NCBI GenBank assembly: GCA_030591725.1
Contig: JAUVAN010000005.1
Span: 1-37,485 of the forward strand
DNA: 37,485 nucleotides
Direction: 5' to 3'
Source of the DNA: Deltaproteobacteria bacterium
GTDB lineage: Bacteria; Myxococcota_A; Polyangia; JAAYKL01
The position numbers were made by a program, and so were the translations under genes. Shown here in pieces: positions 8,340 to 16,203 of the stretch; the stretch's first letter is position 1; every line of letters starts with the position of its first letter. Below the pieces are notes generated by a model. The model had not been told where the DNA came from. It worked only from the letters and a program-made list of their open reading frames with translations, and did no database searches.

Positions 8340-8842
8340 AGCCCGATACGTTTGCCAGGCTGCGCGAGTCAGCACACAGGGACAAGGATCGCAAGGCGGT
8401 GGAGTTCCACGTGGAAGAGATACGGTGCTGTGTGGACATCATGCGGGTGCGCGAGATAGTCAGTCCGGGAAAGACGGTGCCCATTCCGTCCGCTCCGCAC
8501 TGGGTGATTGGCGCCACGGATCACCGGGAGTCGGTTGTTCCGGTGACGGATCTTCGCTTGCGCCTGGGCCTGGAACCTTTCGAGTCACCCAGCGCCAGAT
8601 GGATCATCGTGGACGCGGGCGGGATGGACATGGCCTTGCTGGTGGACGCGGTCCATGGCGTGGTTACGGTTTCCGTCGACATTGAGAGGGAGCGGCACCC
8701 GGTGATGGACAACACCGATGTCACATGGGTCAGTTCGGTCTACAGTACGCCAGACGGGCTGATCTTCGAATTGGACCTGGACGCCATGTTCGATACCCGG
8801 AGAGATCGCGAAGACCGACCGGAAAACGGAAAGACCACTTGA
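8336..8842 (+). CDS. cheW: CheW-like coupling protein (second copy, divergent)
   Basis: 168 residues, starting in an ATGA overlap with the first cheW. It has CheW-type segments: VEFHVEEIRCCVDIMRVREIV, HWVIGATDHRESVVPVTDLRLRLGL, WIIVDAGGMDMALLVDAVHGVV. The usual RG of the 'NLRG' turn is replaced by TDHRES, and the strand sequence is unlike the first copy, so this is not a recent duplicate. Its C-terminal ~40 residues are acidic and basic mixed. Its stop overlaps the TTG start proposed for the HEAT-repeat gene, so the two are probably made together, and a CheW2-HEAT interaction is a reasonable inference. Confidence 0.85.
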   Translation: MKPDTFARLRESAHRDKDRKAVEFHVEEIRCCVDIMRVREIVSPGKTVPIPSAPHWVIGATDHRESVVPVTDLRLRLGLEPFESPSARWIIVDAGGMDMALLVDAVHGVVTVSVDIERERHPVMDNTDVTWVSSVYSTPDGLIFELDLDAMFDTRRDREDRPENGKTT

Positions 8843-10833
8843 CCGACGTCATGAAAAAATTGGCCCGGAGGATAGCCGACTCCAGCCCCGAGGTGAGGCG
8901 ACGGGCAGTTCGGGAGCTCGGCGCCATCCCGATGAAGGATTCAATAGACCTGATTCTCGTCGCCCTTGCGGACGACGATTGGCGCGTGAGAAAGGAAACC
9001 GTCTCCGTGCTTTCGGACGTGCCCTGTGACTCGGATGTCGTGGGACGACTCGTGGAAGCGCTCGTGCAGAACGATAACGTGGGCCTTCGCAACGCATCCG
9101 CAGAAGCACTCGCCACGATGGGAGGCGACGCAGTCACCATTCTGAGCGACCGCATGGGGTCCCTTGGCGCACAAGACAGAAAAGTCGCTCTCGAGGTCAT
9201 CGGCCGATCCGGGGATCCGCGCTCCGGGGACATGCTCATCTCCCACCTGAAAGATCCGGACGCCAACGTCCGCGTCTGCACGGCGGAGTTACTGGGGGAG
9301 CAAGGAGGCGGGGAGGCCCTGGACGCCCTGATGGAATGCGTCGACAAGAGTGACTACCTGCTCACCCTGGCCGCGCTGCAATCTCTCAACAAGCTGGGAG
9401 CCCGCATTCCCTGGCGGAAACTGGAGGATCTCTCCGATGATCCGATCCTCGGCTCGGAGATCCTGTTCGCCATGGGAAGAAGCGCACAGCCGGAGGCGGC
9501 GAGCATCATCGTCAAAAACATTCCCGAAGAGCCTGCGGCGGTTCGCTCCCTCGAGCTTCTGCATGGTGACTCCAACAGGACCGCAAAGGCTGTCGAGCTG
9601 GCCCTCAAGAACGCCGATGAGATTGTCCACGAGACACTCGCGGCCATCGTATCCCAGGAAGAAACCATCGATCAGCGGGCCGCCGTACGTTGCCTCATGT
9701 GGTCCAGGAGAATCGAGAGCTTGCCCTTGCTCGTGAGCCTGGTCAGTGACGAGACCATGCATCGCGTCATCGTGGAGGGCCTGTCCGACTGGGGAGAGCC
9801 GGCCTTTGCGGCGCTGGAGGAGATGCTTCCCACACTGGACGGGCGACCATTGGCGTCCGTTGTTGGTTTGCTGGCCAGAATCCTCGATGAGGAACAGGGC
9901 AGGAGCAAGGCCGCTCTTTTCATAGCATACCTGCACTCATCCAATATCGCAGTGGCAACAGCAGCGGCCGGCGCCGTCGCTCGATTTGGAAATGAGGGGG
10001 TGATTCCACGGCTCATCGAGATGTCGGCCTTCGAGGATAAGCGGGTTAGACGCGCAGCAGGACACGCGCTGGTTCAGGTGGGTTGCCGGGTTCCCGGGGC
10101 GGTCCGGGACAGGTTGTTGCAGATGGAGATTACCGGCCTCGGCGGAATCGAGATCTGCCGCGTATTCGAGGTCGTGGGTCGCCCCGAAGATACAAGTGCT
10201 CTGGCCGGCGCCCTGAGCTCGCCGATACCCGAGCTTCGAAGAGCCTCGCTGAGCTCTCTCGCTGCAATCGCAGGCAGCGCGGCGGTCGACACCATCTCTC
10301 TGGCGATGACCGACGAGGATATGGGGGTGAGGATGGCTGCCGCGTTCGCGCTCGCCAGAATCGGCCCGGCGGCGGCGGAAACCATCGTCTCGGCGATTCA
10401 CACCACGCAGGGGCCCCTGAAGGCCGCGCTCGTACGGGCGCTCGGGCGCGTGGGTCACATCGAGGCGCCGGCCATCCTCAAGGGTCTCTGTCGCGAGTCG
10501 TCCGAGGTGGCCATGGCGGCCCTCGAGGCCATGCGGAACCTGGAGCTCGCTCCTGGTGAATTACAATACGAGATACTCAACCACGACGACTCCGAAGTGG
10601 TCAAAAAGGCCCTTTTGTTTCTCGGTTCAGCAGTTTCGGGACAACGGATCGTGGCCCTTCTGAAACACCCTGCCTGGGACGTCCGGCTCGCCGCCGTGGA
10701 TCGTCTGTCCTTTGGCGAGTACAGGGATCCTGAAATATCGGTCGAGCTCGAAGCGAGACTACGCGATGAGAAAGACGATCTCGTGAGGGCAGCCATAGAA
10801 CATGCCCTCGAGGAAAGGAAAGGGGTGAAGTAG
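8839..10833 (+). CDS. HEAT-repeat scaffold protein in chemosensory operon
   Basis: About 664 residues. I choose TTG 8839, which overlaps the cheW stop as TTGA and has GGAAAG five bases before it; ATG 8851 is the alternative. Longer upstream extensions lie inside cheW. The protein is an alpha solenoid of roughly 30-residue HEAT/PBS-lyase-like repeats throughout: SSPEVRRRAVRELGAI, DDWRVRKETVSVLSDV, DPDANVRVCTAELLGEQGGGEALDALM, DEDMGVRMAAAFALARIGPAAAETI, HPAWDVRLAAVDRLSFG. No signal peptide or membrane segment is visible. HEAT solenoids bind proteins, so it may replace or assist receptors in feeding CheA, or act as an output target. Similar HEAT proteins occur in some Myxococcus Che clusters. 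No enzymatic residues are visible. Confidence 0.85.
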   Translation: MTDVMKKLARRIADSSPEVRRRAVRELGAIPMKDSIDLILVALADDDWRVRKETVSVLSDVPCDSDVVGRLVEALVQNDNVGLRNASAEALATMGGDAVTILSDRMGSLGAQDRKVALEVIGRSGDPRSGDMLISHLKDPDANVRVCTAELLGEQGGGEALDALMECVDKSDYLLTLAALQSLNKLGARIPWRKLEDLSDDPILGSEILFAMGRSAQPEAASIIVKNIPEEPAAVRSLELLHGDSNRTAKAVELALKNADEIVHETLAAIVSQEETIDQRAAVRCLMWSRRIESLPLLVSLVSDETMHRVIVEGLSDWGEPAFAALEEMLPTLDGRPLASVVGLLARILDEEQGRSKAALFIAYLHSSNIAVATAAAGAVARFGNEGVIPRLIEMSAFEDKRVRRAAGHALVQVGCRVPGAVRDRLLQMEITGLGGIEICRVFEVVGRPEDTSALAGALSSPIPELRRASLSSLAAIAGSAAVDTISLAMTDEDMGVRMAAAFALARIGPAAAETIVSAIHTTQGPLKAALVRALGRVGHIEAPAILKGLCRESSEVAMAALEAMRNLELAPGELQYEILNHDDSEVVKKALLFLGSAVSGQRIVALLKHPAWDVRLAAVDRLSFGEYRDPEISVELEARLRDEKDDLVRAAIEHALEERKGVK

Positions 10834-10836
10834 AAC

Positions 10837-11700
10837 GTGCGCCTGGGCGATCCAGTAATACCCCTTTCGCTGGAGCGGTTCCGCCTGTTGCGGGATCTGA
10901 TCAACAGGCGATTCGGGATCTTCTTCTCCGATGACGACCGGTACCTGGTCGAGAGCAGGTTGTCGGAGCGGCTGATCCACCTGGATCTGCTGTCTTTTGA
11001 CGACTACTACCACTACCTTCAGTATCACCAGGACGGAGAGCATGAACTGGAGCGCGGCGCCGAGATCCTCACCACCAACGAGACCTATTTTTTTCGCGAG
11101 GAATATCAGCTGAAGGCGTTCTCACAGGAGATCCTGCCGGAGTTGCACGAAAGGTTGATCAACAAGCGTCGCATGATGATCTGGTCGGCGGGTTGTTCCT
11201 CCGGGGAGGAGGCCTACACCATTGCCATGCTCGTGCGCGACTCGGGCCTGTTCCATGGTTGGGACGTACGGATCTTCGGCAGCGACATCAGCGCCAGAAT
11301 GCTCGCCAAGGCCCGCCGCGGCATATTCGGAACCTCTGCCTTCCGCGCCACGTCGGAGGATCTTCAGCGCAGACACTTCAACCCGGCGCAGGGCAGCCTC
11401 CAGGTAAACGAAGACATCCGGGTTCTGTGCCACTTCGGCCGGTTGAACCTGCTCGACGAGGAAAAGATCATCTTCGTTGGTCGGGCCGACGTGGTGCTGT
11501 GCCGCAACGTGCTCATCTACTTTGACAAACGCTCCAAGAGCCGCGCCCTTTCGATCATATACGACCGCCTGAACGATGATGGATATCTGCTCCTGGGCCA
11601 CACCGAATCACTCCTCAACCTTTCAACGGCGTTCGAACTCGTTCACCTTCGAAACGATCTGGTATATCGACGGCCAAAGGCGGGTAGCGATGGTTTCTAG
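10837..11700 (+). CDS. cheR: chemotaxis protein methyltransferase CheR
   Basis: 287 residues from GTG 10837. The N-terminal helical domain (FRLLRDLINRRFGIFF...RLSERL) is followed by NETYFFRE, the family hallmark near residue 88. The SAM-binding WSAGCSSGEEAYTIAML lies near 115, and VLCRNVLIYFDKRSKSR near 220. The length equals a bare CheR without TPR extension. It methylates glutamates of receptor signalling domains using SAM. Its presence implies that methyl-accepting receptors exist elsewhere in the genome, since none is encoded here. The end overlaps cheB by 11 bases, matching the usual CheR/CheB pairing. Confidence 0.93.
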   Translation: MRLGDPVIPLSLERFRLLRDLINRRFGIFFSDDDRYLVESRLSERLIHLDLLSFDDYYHYLQYHQDGEHELERGAEILTTNETYFFREEYQLKAFSQEILPELHERLINKRRMMIWSAGCSSGEEAYTIAMLVRDSGLFHGWDVRIFGSDISARMLAKARRGIFGTSAFRATSEDLQRRHFNPAQGSLQVNEDIRVLCHFGRLNLLDEEKIIFVGRADVVLCRNVLIYFDKRSKSRALSIIYDRLNDDGYLLLGHTESLLNLSTAFELVHLRNDLVYRRPKAGSDGF

Positions 11701-12796
11701 CCGCATTCTGAAGGTGCTGATAATCGACGACTCGGCGTACAACCGCCGGGTCATCGCGGACTTCGTCGAGGAGATCCCCGAGGCAATTGTCGTCGGCAAG
11801 GCCAGTGACGGTCAGGAAGGGCTGCAGATGGCCCTTAACGAACACCCGGACGTCATCACCCTCGACCTGGAGATGCCCAGAATGGACGGCTTCTCCTTTC
11901 TGAGGCTGATAATGTCGAACCAGCCGACGCCGGTAATTGTGATCAGCTCCCATTCCGACAAGGAGAACGTATTTCGAGCGTTGGAGCTCGGCGCGCTCGA
12001 CTTCGTGGCCAAACCGAGCCATCGCGCGACGCCGGAGATCCTCGAACTGAAGGACGAGGTGATCAACAAGATCCGCATGGCGGGGCAACTCAAGCCAACC
12101 TCCTTGCATCGGTTGAATTCCTATGCTCCGGCCGATCTCTCCGCCAGCGGCGCATTTCCGGTGATCGACATCGACAACGCCGAAACCTTCGACCCCGGCA
12201 TGGAGCCTCACGCGAAAAAGGTGGTCGTCATGGCGGCGTCCACCGGGGGACCGCCCTGCATCATGCAGATCCTGAGTTCGCTCCCGGCAGACCTGCCGGT
12301 CTCGATACTTGTCGCCCAGCACATGCCACCCAAGTTCACCACAACCTTTTCCGAGCGCCTCGATCGACAGTGCGCCATGAGAGTAATGGAGCTGACCCTG
12401 GTTGAAATGGCCCGCAAGGGAGTGATCTATATCTGCCCGGGTGACAAGAATCTGGAGCTGACACCCGGTTTATCCGGCACCATTATCACGGCCGTCCAGC
12501 CAAAATCGACGGACCGTTACGTGCCCTCCGCCGACTACCTCTTCAGAAGCGCGGCGAGCGCACTTCGAAAAAACGTGATGGCTGTGGTGCTGACCGGCAT
12601 GGGAGACGACGGGGCGAACGGGTCGGTCGCGGTGGCCTCGGTCGGCGGTCCAGTTCTCGTAGAATCCGTTGACACTGCGGTGGTGGACGGCATGCCGCAA
12701 GCTGTGCTTCGGACCGGAACACCCGCGATGGAGGAACCGCTCGAGCGCATCGCCCAGAAGATTGTACAATTTGCACATTCACCGGATGGAGATTAG
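11690..12796 (+). CDS. cheB: chemotaxis response regulator protein-glutamate methylesterase CheB
   Basis: 368 residues from ATG 11690. The frame is open further upstream, but that part lies inside cheR. The receiver domain has D13/D14 and phosphoacceptor D59 (ITLDLEMPRMDG). The linker is followed by a methylesterase domain with catalytic S184 (AASTGGPP), H211 (VAQHMPP) and D306 (GMGDDG). All three look intact. It should demethylate or deamidate receptors when phosphorylated by CheA. It is the last soluble Che protein before the PEGA lipoprotein, which follows after 25 bases with its own strong ribosome-binding site. Confidence 0.95.
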   Translation: MVSSRILKVLIIDDSAYNRRVIADFVEEIPEAIVVGKASDGQEGLQMALNEHPDVITLDLEMPRMDGFSFLRLIMSNQPTPVIVISSHSDKENVFRALELGALDFVAKPSHRATPEILELKDEVINKIRMAGQLKPTSLHRLNSYAPADLSASGAFPVIDIDNAETFDPGMEPHAKKVVVMAASTGGPPCIMQILSSLPADLPVSILVAQHMPPKFTTTFSERLDRQCAMRVMELTLVEMARKGVIYICPGDKNLELTPGLSGTIITAVQPKSTDRYVPSADYLFRSAASALRKNVMAVVLTGMGDDGANGSVAVASVGGPVLVESVDTAVVDGMPQAVLRTGTPAMEEPLERIAQKIVQFAHSPDGD

Positions 12797-12821
12797 ACAC
12801 CGGGTTTTCAAGGAGGAAAAT

Positions 12822-13541
12822 ATGTTTCGATCCATAGTTCTTGCAATTCTCGCGTCGGCTCTACTATGCGCGTGCTCCAACGATTCCGAGGTTCCCCAGG
12901 CGGTGGCCATGACGGCGTCTGCGCCTGCTGCGGACAAGGAAGTCCTGATCGCCAGCCAACCTTCCGAAGCGACAGTGGTCTTGAAGGGTGCAAAGGTCGG
13001 AGCAACTCCCATGAAGCTTCTGGTCAGAGGTGACACCAACATCATCCTCGAAAAGGAAGGCTATGTGCAGCAGGCCCTGATGATCACGCCGAATAGCGAG
13101 CCCAACCTGGTGGTGACCCTCGTGCCCCTCGATGGCGTGGCGACCGCACAGGACGGCGACGAGGAAGCGGAACAGGAAGAGGCCGCCTCCGGCACTGCCA
13201 AAAAGAAGAAGAGCACCAAGAAGAAGACCGGAGGGAAAGACCCGGCCCCATCGACCGATACCGGCGAAGAGGAAGAAAAAGAAGTAGTGGCGCCTTCCCC
13301 GCCTTCGCCGAGCCCGGAACCCAAGACAAAGAAACCGTCCTACAATACGATGGCGCAGATCAAGAAGGCCATTCGGGAAGGCAAGATCACTAAGGCCGAG
13401 TTCAGAAAGTACCAGGCGGAGATCCGGCGCAAGCGCGCTGTAGAGATTGATACCGCCAAGAAGGCCTATCAACAGGGCCAGCTCACCAAGGCCCAGTACA
13501 AGGAAAAGATCAGGAGTATCAAGCTCAAATACGAGGGTTAG
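12822..13541 (+). CDS. lipoprotein with PEGA-like and two SHOCT-like segments
   Basis: 239 residues from ATG 12822, with AAGGAGG at 12810-12816. A longer upstream frame overlaps cheB and has no site. The signal peptide ends LLCAC, giving a lipoprotein. Residues ~45-100 form a PEGA-like beta domain (LIASQPSEATVVLKGAKVG...LEKEGY). A Lys/Glu/Pro-rich linker of about 65 residues follows (KKKKSTKKK). The C-terminus has two related SHOCT-like helices: AIREGKITKAEFRKYQAEI and AYQQGQLTKAQYKEKIRSI. PEGA domains often sit near cell-wall or carbohydrate ligands. Its coupling to the Che genes suggests an envelope part of the same system, but it could be an independent gene read through from the operon. 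Its stop overlaps the convergent radical SAM gene's stop. Confidence 0.75.
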   Translation: MFRSIVLAILASALLCACSNDSEVPQAVAMTASAPAADKEVLIASQPSEATVVLKGAKVGATPMKLLVRGDTNIILEKEGYVQQALMITPNSEPNLVVTLVPLDGVATAQDGDEEAEQEEAASGTAKKKKSTKKKTGGKDPAPSTDTGEEEEKEVVAPSPPSPSPEPKTKKPSYNTMAQIKKAIREGKITKAEFRKYQAEIRRKRAVEIDTAKKAYQQGQLTKAQYKEKIRSIKLKYEG

Positions 13542-14671
13542 AAGAGCGCCAGCTGTGCCATGTTCCTTTCCTTGAGCCTGCCGTCGAAGAGCATATATGG
13601 AGCTGCGGTGCGCCATCTCGGCGTAATGCGCTTGAGCACATCCAGCTCGCAAATTCGCGAAATTCTCCGCCGTTCCAGAATTCGATCGGCAGCTATGGGA
13701 CCAAGGCCGGGGACACGCAACAACTCCCGTCGTTCGACATCGTTGATCTCCATTGGAAACACCTCGGGGTGGCGACCGGCCCATATCGTCTTGGGATCTT
13801 CGGCCAGGGACAAGTTCTCCTCTTCATCAAAGATGATGTCATCGATCTCGAACTCGTATTTCCGAAACAGAAAATCCACCTGATAGAGCCTGTGCTCTCG
13901 CATGGCCGGTATCGGAGCAGCGCCTTCCAGTGGGGTTCCTGACACGGGCTGAAACGCCGAGAAGTATCCCCTTGCCAGGTTGGCCTCTTCGTAGCTTTCC
14001 CACAACGTGGAGATGGTCTCCTTGTCTTGTTCGCCTGCGGCGCCGACAACAAACTGCGTGGTCTGTGACTTGCACCGCAAGCCCTCACGGCCCAGGTTGT
14101 CGCCGATGAACCGCATCGTGCCCTTCAGCTGATCGTGAAAGCTCTTCCCCGGCGCGATCGCCGCGAGACGCTCCTCGTTGGGCGCCTCCAGGTTGACGGA
14201 CACGCGGTTGGCGAGCTCCATCGCCCGTTCGATCTGTGCCTCTTGCGCCCCGGGGATGATCTTGAGGTGAATGTATCCGAAGAAGCGATGCCTGAACCGT
14301 ACTCGTTCCACCGTGGCCAACATGCGATCCATTGTGGCCGTGGGGCTGCCCATGATGGCGGACGACAGGAACAAGCCTCCCACCAGCCGGGCACGAACCA
14401 TCTTCATGAACTCCCGCGCGAGGTCATCCGGCGAGAAGCATATTCGCGGTCCCCTTCCGCCGTTGCGCTCGACGCAGTAGGTGCAATTGCGCTCGCATCC
14501 CGACGACTGCAGCACCTTGAGTACCGGCATGGTTTGTCCGTTTGGGAGCGCCGCGGGATAGATCCACAGGCCGTCGTCCCCAAGGGAGCGCTTCTGAGAA
14601 CCTCCGCAAGCACATGAAAGATCAAACTGCGCCGCCTGCGCCAGCGCCTGCAATTTGTCCCGCGTGTTCAT
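13538..14671 (-). CDS. radical SAM protein of the UDG-linked putative DNA repair family
   Basis: 377 residues from ATG 14671. The frame is open to 14710, but MNTRDKLQALAQAAQFDLSC matches the family start. The radical SAM motif CERNCTYC (CX3CX2C) is near residue 80. Family features follow: GGLFLSSAI, GYIHLKIIPGA, NRVSVNLEAPNEERLAAIAP. The C-terminus has a helix-hairpin-helix region (LLRVPGLGPIAADRILERRRI). This matches the 'putative DNA modification/repair radical SAM protein' family, which is usually encoded next to a uracil-DNA-glycosylase-like partner. No such partner lies in this window, which is unusual. It is expected to bind SAM and a [4Fe-4S] cluster; the reaction is not established. 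Confidence 0.85.
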   Translation of the reverse strand: MNTRDKLQALAQAAQFDLSCACGGSQKRSLGDDGLWIYPAALPNGQTMPVLKVLQSSGCERNCTYCVERNGGRGPRICFSPDDLAREFMKMVRARLVGGLFLSSAIMGSPTATMDRMLATVERVRFRHRFFGYIHLKIIPGAQEAQIERAMELANRVSVNLEAPNEERLAAIAPGKSFHDQLKGTMRFIGDNLGREGLRCKSQTTQFVVGAAGEQDKETISTLWESYEEANLARGYFSAFQPVSGTPLEGAAPIPAMREHRLYQVDFLFRKYEFEIDDIIFDEEENLSLAEDPKTIWAGRHPEVFPMEINDVERRELLRVPGLGPIAADRILERRRISRICELDVLKRITPRWRTAAPYMLFDGRLKERNMAQLALF

Positions 14672-14773
14672 CCCGACAAAGTACTGAACAACCGTACAGG
14701 TGTCAAACAAACGACCGTGTCGAGCCTATAAAATATGCCCGGTGTGATACAACCAGATCAACTGGAGGAAAAA

Positions 14774-15205
14774 ATGGCCGTAACAGGAATGTTTTTAAAA
14801 GGAAATTTCGCGCATGTCGTCACGCTCACGGGAACCCAGACCAGGCACGATCTGATTGACCGGGACTTCAAGAACATGGAGCTTGGGAAGAATCCGACGC
14901 AAGAAGACGTTGCCGCAATCCGCGACAATATCTTGAAGTACACCGAGAAGAACGGCATCACTCAAATCGTGCTGAACCGACGGGTCACCGCCGGACAGAT
15001 GGCAGGGGCCTCGGGCACGTTTTTGTGGGAGGGGATTCTCCTTGTTGTGAGCCCCGTACCGCTGAAATTTGTCCACGCCGCAACCATCCGCGCCACTAAT
15101 AAAAAAAAGGGCGAGCTCAAGACGCTCAAGTCCAAGAACCCCGAAGAGAACATCGCGTTTGACAAGGCATATGATTTCGCCTTCGAGGGACTTGAAGAGC
15201 GCTAG
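14774..15205 (+). CDS. DUF3010-like protein
   Basis: 143 residues from ATG 14774, with GGAGG just upstream (the frame extends to 14735 without a site). The N-terminus MFLKGNFAHVVTLTG and the later QIVLNRRVTAGQMAGASGTFLWEGIL resemble DUF3010, a family of about 140 residues with an RNase-H-like fold. The TGxTD/DRDFKNMEL region fits the family's second motif. No signal peptide is seen, so it is cytosolic. Its function is unknown in the family. It is divergent from the radical SAM gene and stands 49 bases before a lipoprotein, so shared regulation is unclear. Confidence 0.6.
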   Translation: MAVTGMFLKGNFAHVVTLTGTQTRHDLIDRDFKNMELGKNPTQEDVAAIRDNILKYTEKNGITQIVLNRRVTAGQMAGASGTFLWEGILLVVSPVPLKFVHAATIRATNKKKGELKTLKSKNPEENIAFDKAYDFAFEGLEER

Positions 15206-15254
15206 CCCCATGAAAAATTTATCCGTGGAAAATGGCACCCTGAAAAGGGGACAA

Positions 15255-15542
15255 ATGACCCGAATTCACGTTTTGATTGCTGCTGCCTGTCTCACTACCG
15301 CCCTCGCCGGGTGCGAGGACGAGGGATACTGCTATTACAATTGCCCGGACGAATCCACGAAGATCTGCGGCCTGGAGATCATGGACGAGGATGACAAGCC
15401 AAAGTGCGAGGAATTGGCTATCAGCCAGTGCGTAAAGAATCCGGGGCATCTTGAAGACTGGGACGGGGACGTCATACATCAGCTATTGGTCTGCGCCTCC
15501 GGTGACGTCTGCGGTCTTCCCGACTGGTGTCTGCCGGAGTGA
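15255..15542 (+). CDS. small cysteine-rich lipoprotein
   Basis: 95 residues from ATG 15255, with AAAGGGG upstream. The signal peptide MTRIHVLIAAACLTTALAGC has a textbook lipobox (LAGC). The short mature part is acidic and holds nine further cysteines (CYYNC, KICGLE, KCEELAISQC, VCASGDVCGLPDWC), suggesting disulphides after export. Another start at 15210 is possible but would lengthen the pre-signal part. It resembles the short cysteine-rich lipoproteins common in Myxococcota. No ligand or activity is evident. Confidence 0.6.
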   Translation: MTRIHVLIAAACLTTALAGCEDEGYCYYNCPDESTKICGLEIMDEDDKPKCEELAISQCVKNPGHLEDWDGDVIHQLLVCASGDVCGLPDWCLPE

Positions 15543-15620
15543 AAACCGGAGTTTCATTAAAATGGTGAACGGTTCAACCTTCCCAGGTGTATATTGAACA
15601 GGTAACTTGTGGAGGATGTC

Positions 15621-15944
15621 ATGAAACTTGTGCTCATTTTACTTGTTTTGGTTTCCCTTGGATTCGTTTCCGGTTGTGGCAACGGCGATGTCTACAACAG
15701 CTACGGGGGGATCGACGATCTGGAGATAACCGCCACCCAGTGCCAGGACGGCCTGGACAACGACAGGGACGGGTATATCGACTGCGACGATCTGGACTGC
15801 CAGGGATATGTTTTCTGCTCAGGCGGCGACGGAGATACCGACACGGATTCGGACACTGACACGGAATCCGCCGCGGACACCGATTCCGAAACCGACACGG
15901 ATCCGGACGCCGGTGGTGGGGACGCGGGCGACGGAGGGGTCTAG
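15621..15944 (+). CDS. small lipoprotein with acidic repeat and DxDxDG calcium-like motif
   Basis: 107 residues from ATG 15621 with GGAGG a few bases upstream. The signal peptide ends FVSGC. The mature part has CQDGLDNDRDGYIDCDDLDC, the Asp-rich, Cys-flanked motif typical of Myxococcota surface proteins and related to calcium-binding thrombospondin type 3 repeats. The C-terminal ~45 residues are a low-complexity tract of Asp, Thr, Ser and Gly (DTDSDTDTES...) with no folded domain after it. The stop is one base from the convergent minus-strand gene. It looks like a truncated version of the longer stalked lipoproteins, or a free surface decoration. Function unknown. Confidence 0.65.
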   Translation: MKLVLILLVLVSLGFVSGCGNGDVYNSYGGIDDLEITATQCQDGLDNDRDGYIDCDDLDCQGYVFCSGGDGDTDTDSDTDTESAADTDSETDTDPDAGGGDAGDGGV

Positions 15945-15945
15945 T

Positions 15946-16167
15946 TCAGGTGCGGGTGGATCCATCTCCGTCGGAGGAGACTGCTTCTAGCCCCATGCTG
16001 ATCACCTTTTCAAGGGCCTCGTCATACGCCGACCGACTGTTCTTGAGGATATAGACGGCCAGGCGATCCGCAATGTTTTTACGCATCATGACCGGAACCC
16101 TGACAGGCCCGAATCCCATTTCCTCGGTGTCGATGATATCATCCATTTGCGAATAACTGTCCCACAT
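15946..16167 (-). CDS. small hypothetical protein
   Basis: 73 residues, start at ATG 16167; a second ATG at 16146 is possible. The sequence is soluble and has a motif-like core VRVPVMMRKNIADRLAVYILKNSRSAYDEALEKVISMGLEAV, which could be a ribbon-helix-helix-like or helical fold, but I do not recognise it. It follows the RDD gene by 36 bases on the same strand and might be cotranscribed. The C-terminus is charged and disordered. Supported mainly by position and codon-like composition. Confidence 0.45.
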   Translation of the reverse strand: MWDSYSQMDDIIDTEEMGFGPVRVPVMMRKNIADRLAVYILKNSRSAYDEALEKVISMGLEAVSSDGDGSTRT

Positions 16168-16203
16168 TCCCGGGTCACCGCAAAATTATCAGCATTGTGG
16201 ATG

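Noticed and set aside
12669-12821. Upstream extension of the PEGA lipoprotein from ATG 12669
   Set aside because: The extension overlaps cheB in another frame, while ATG 12822 has a perfect AAGGAGG and starts a signal peptide.
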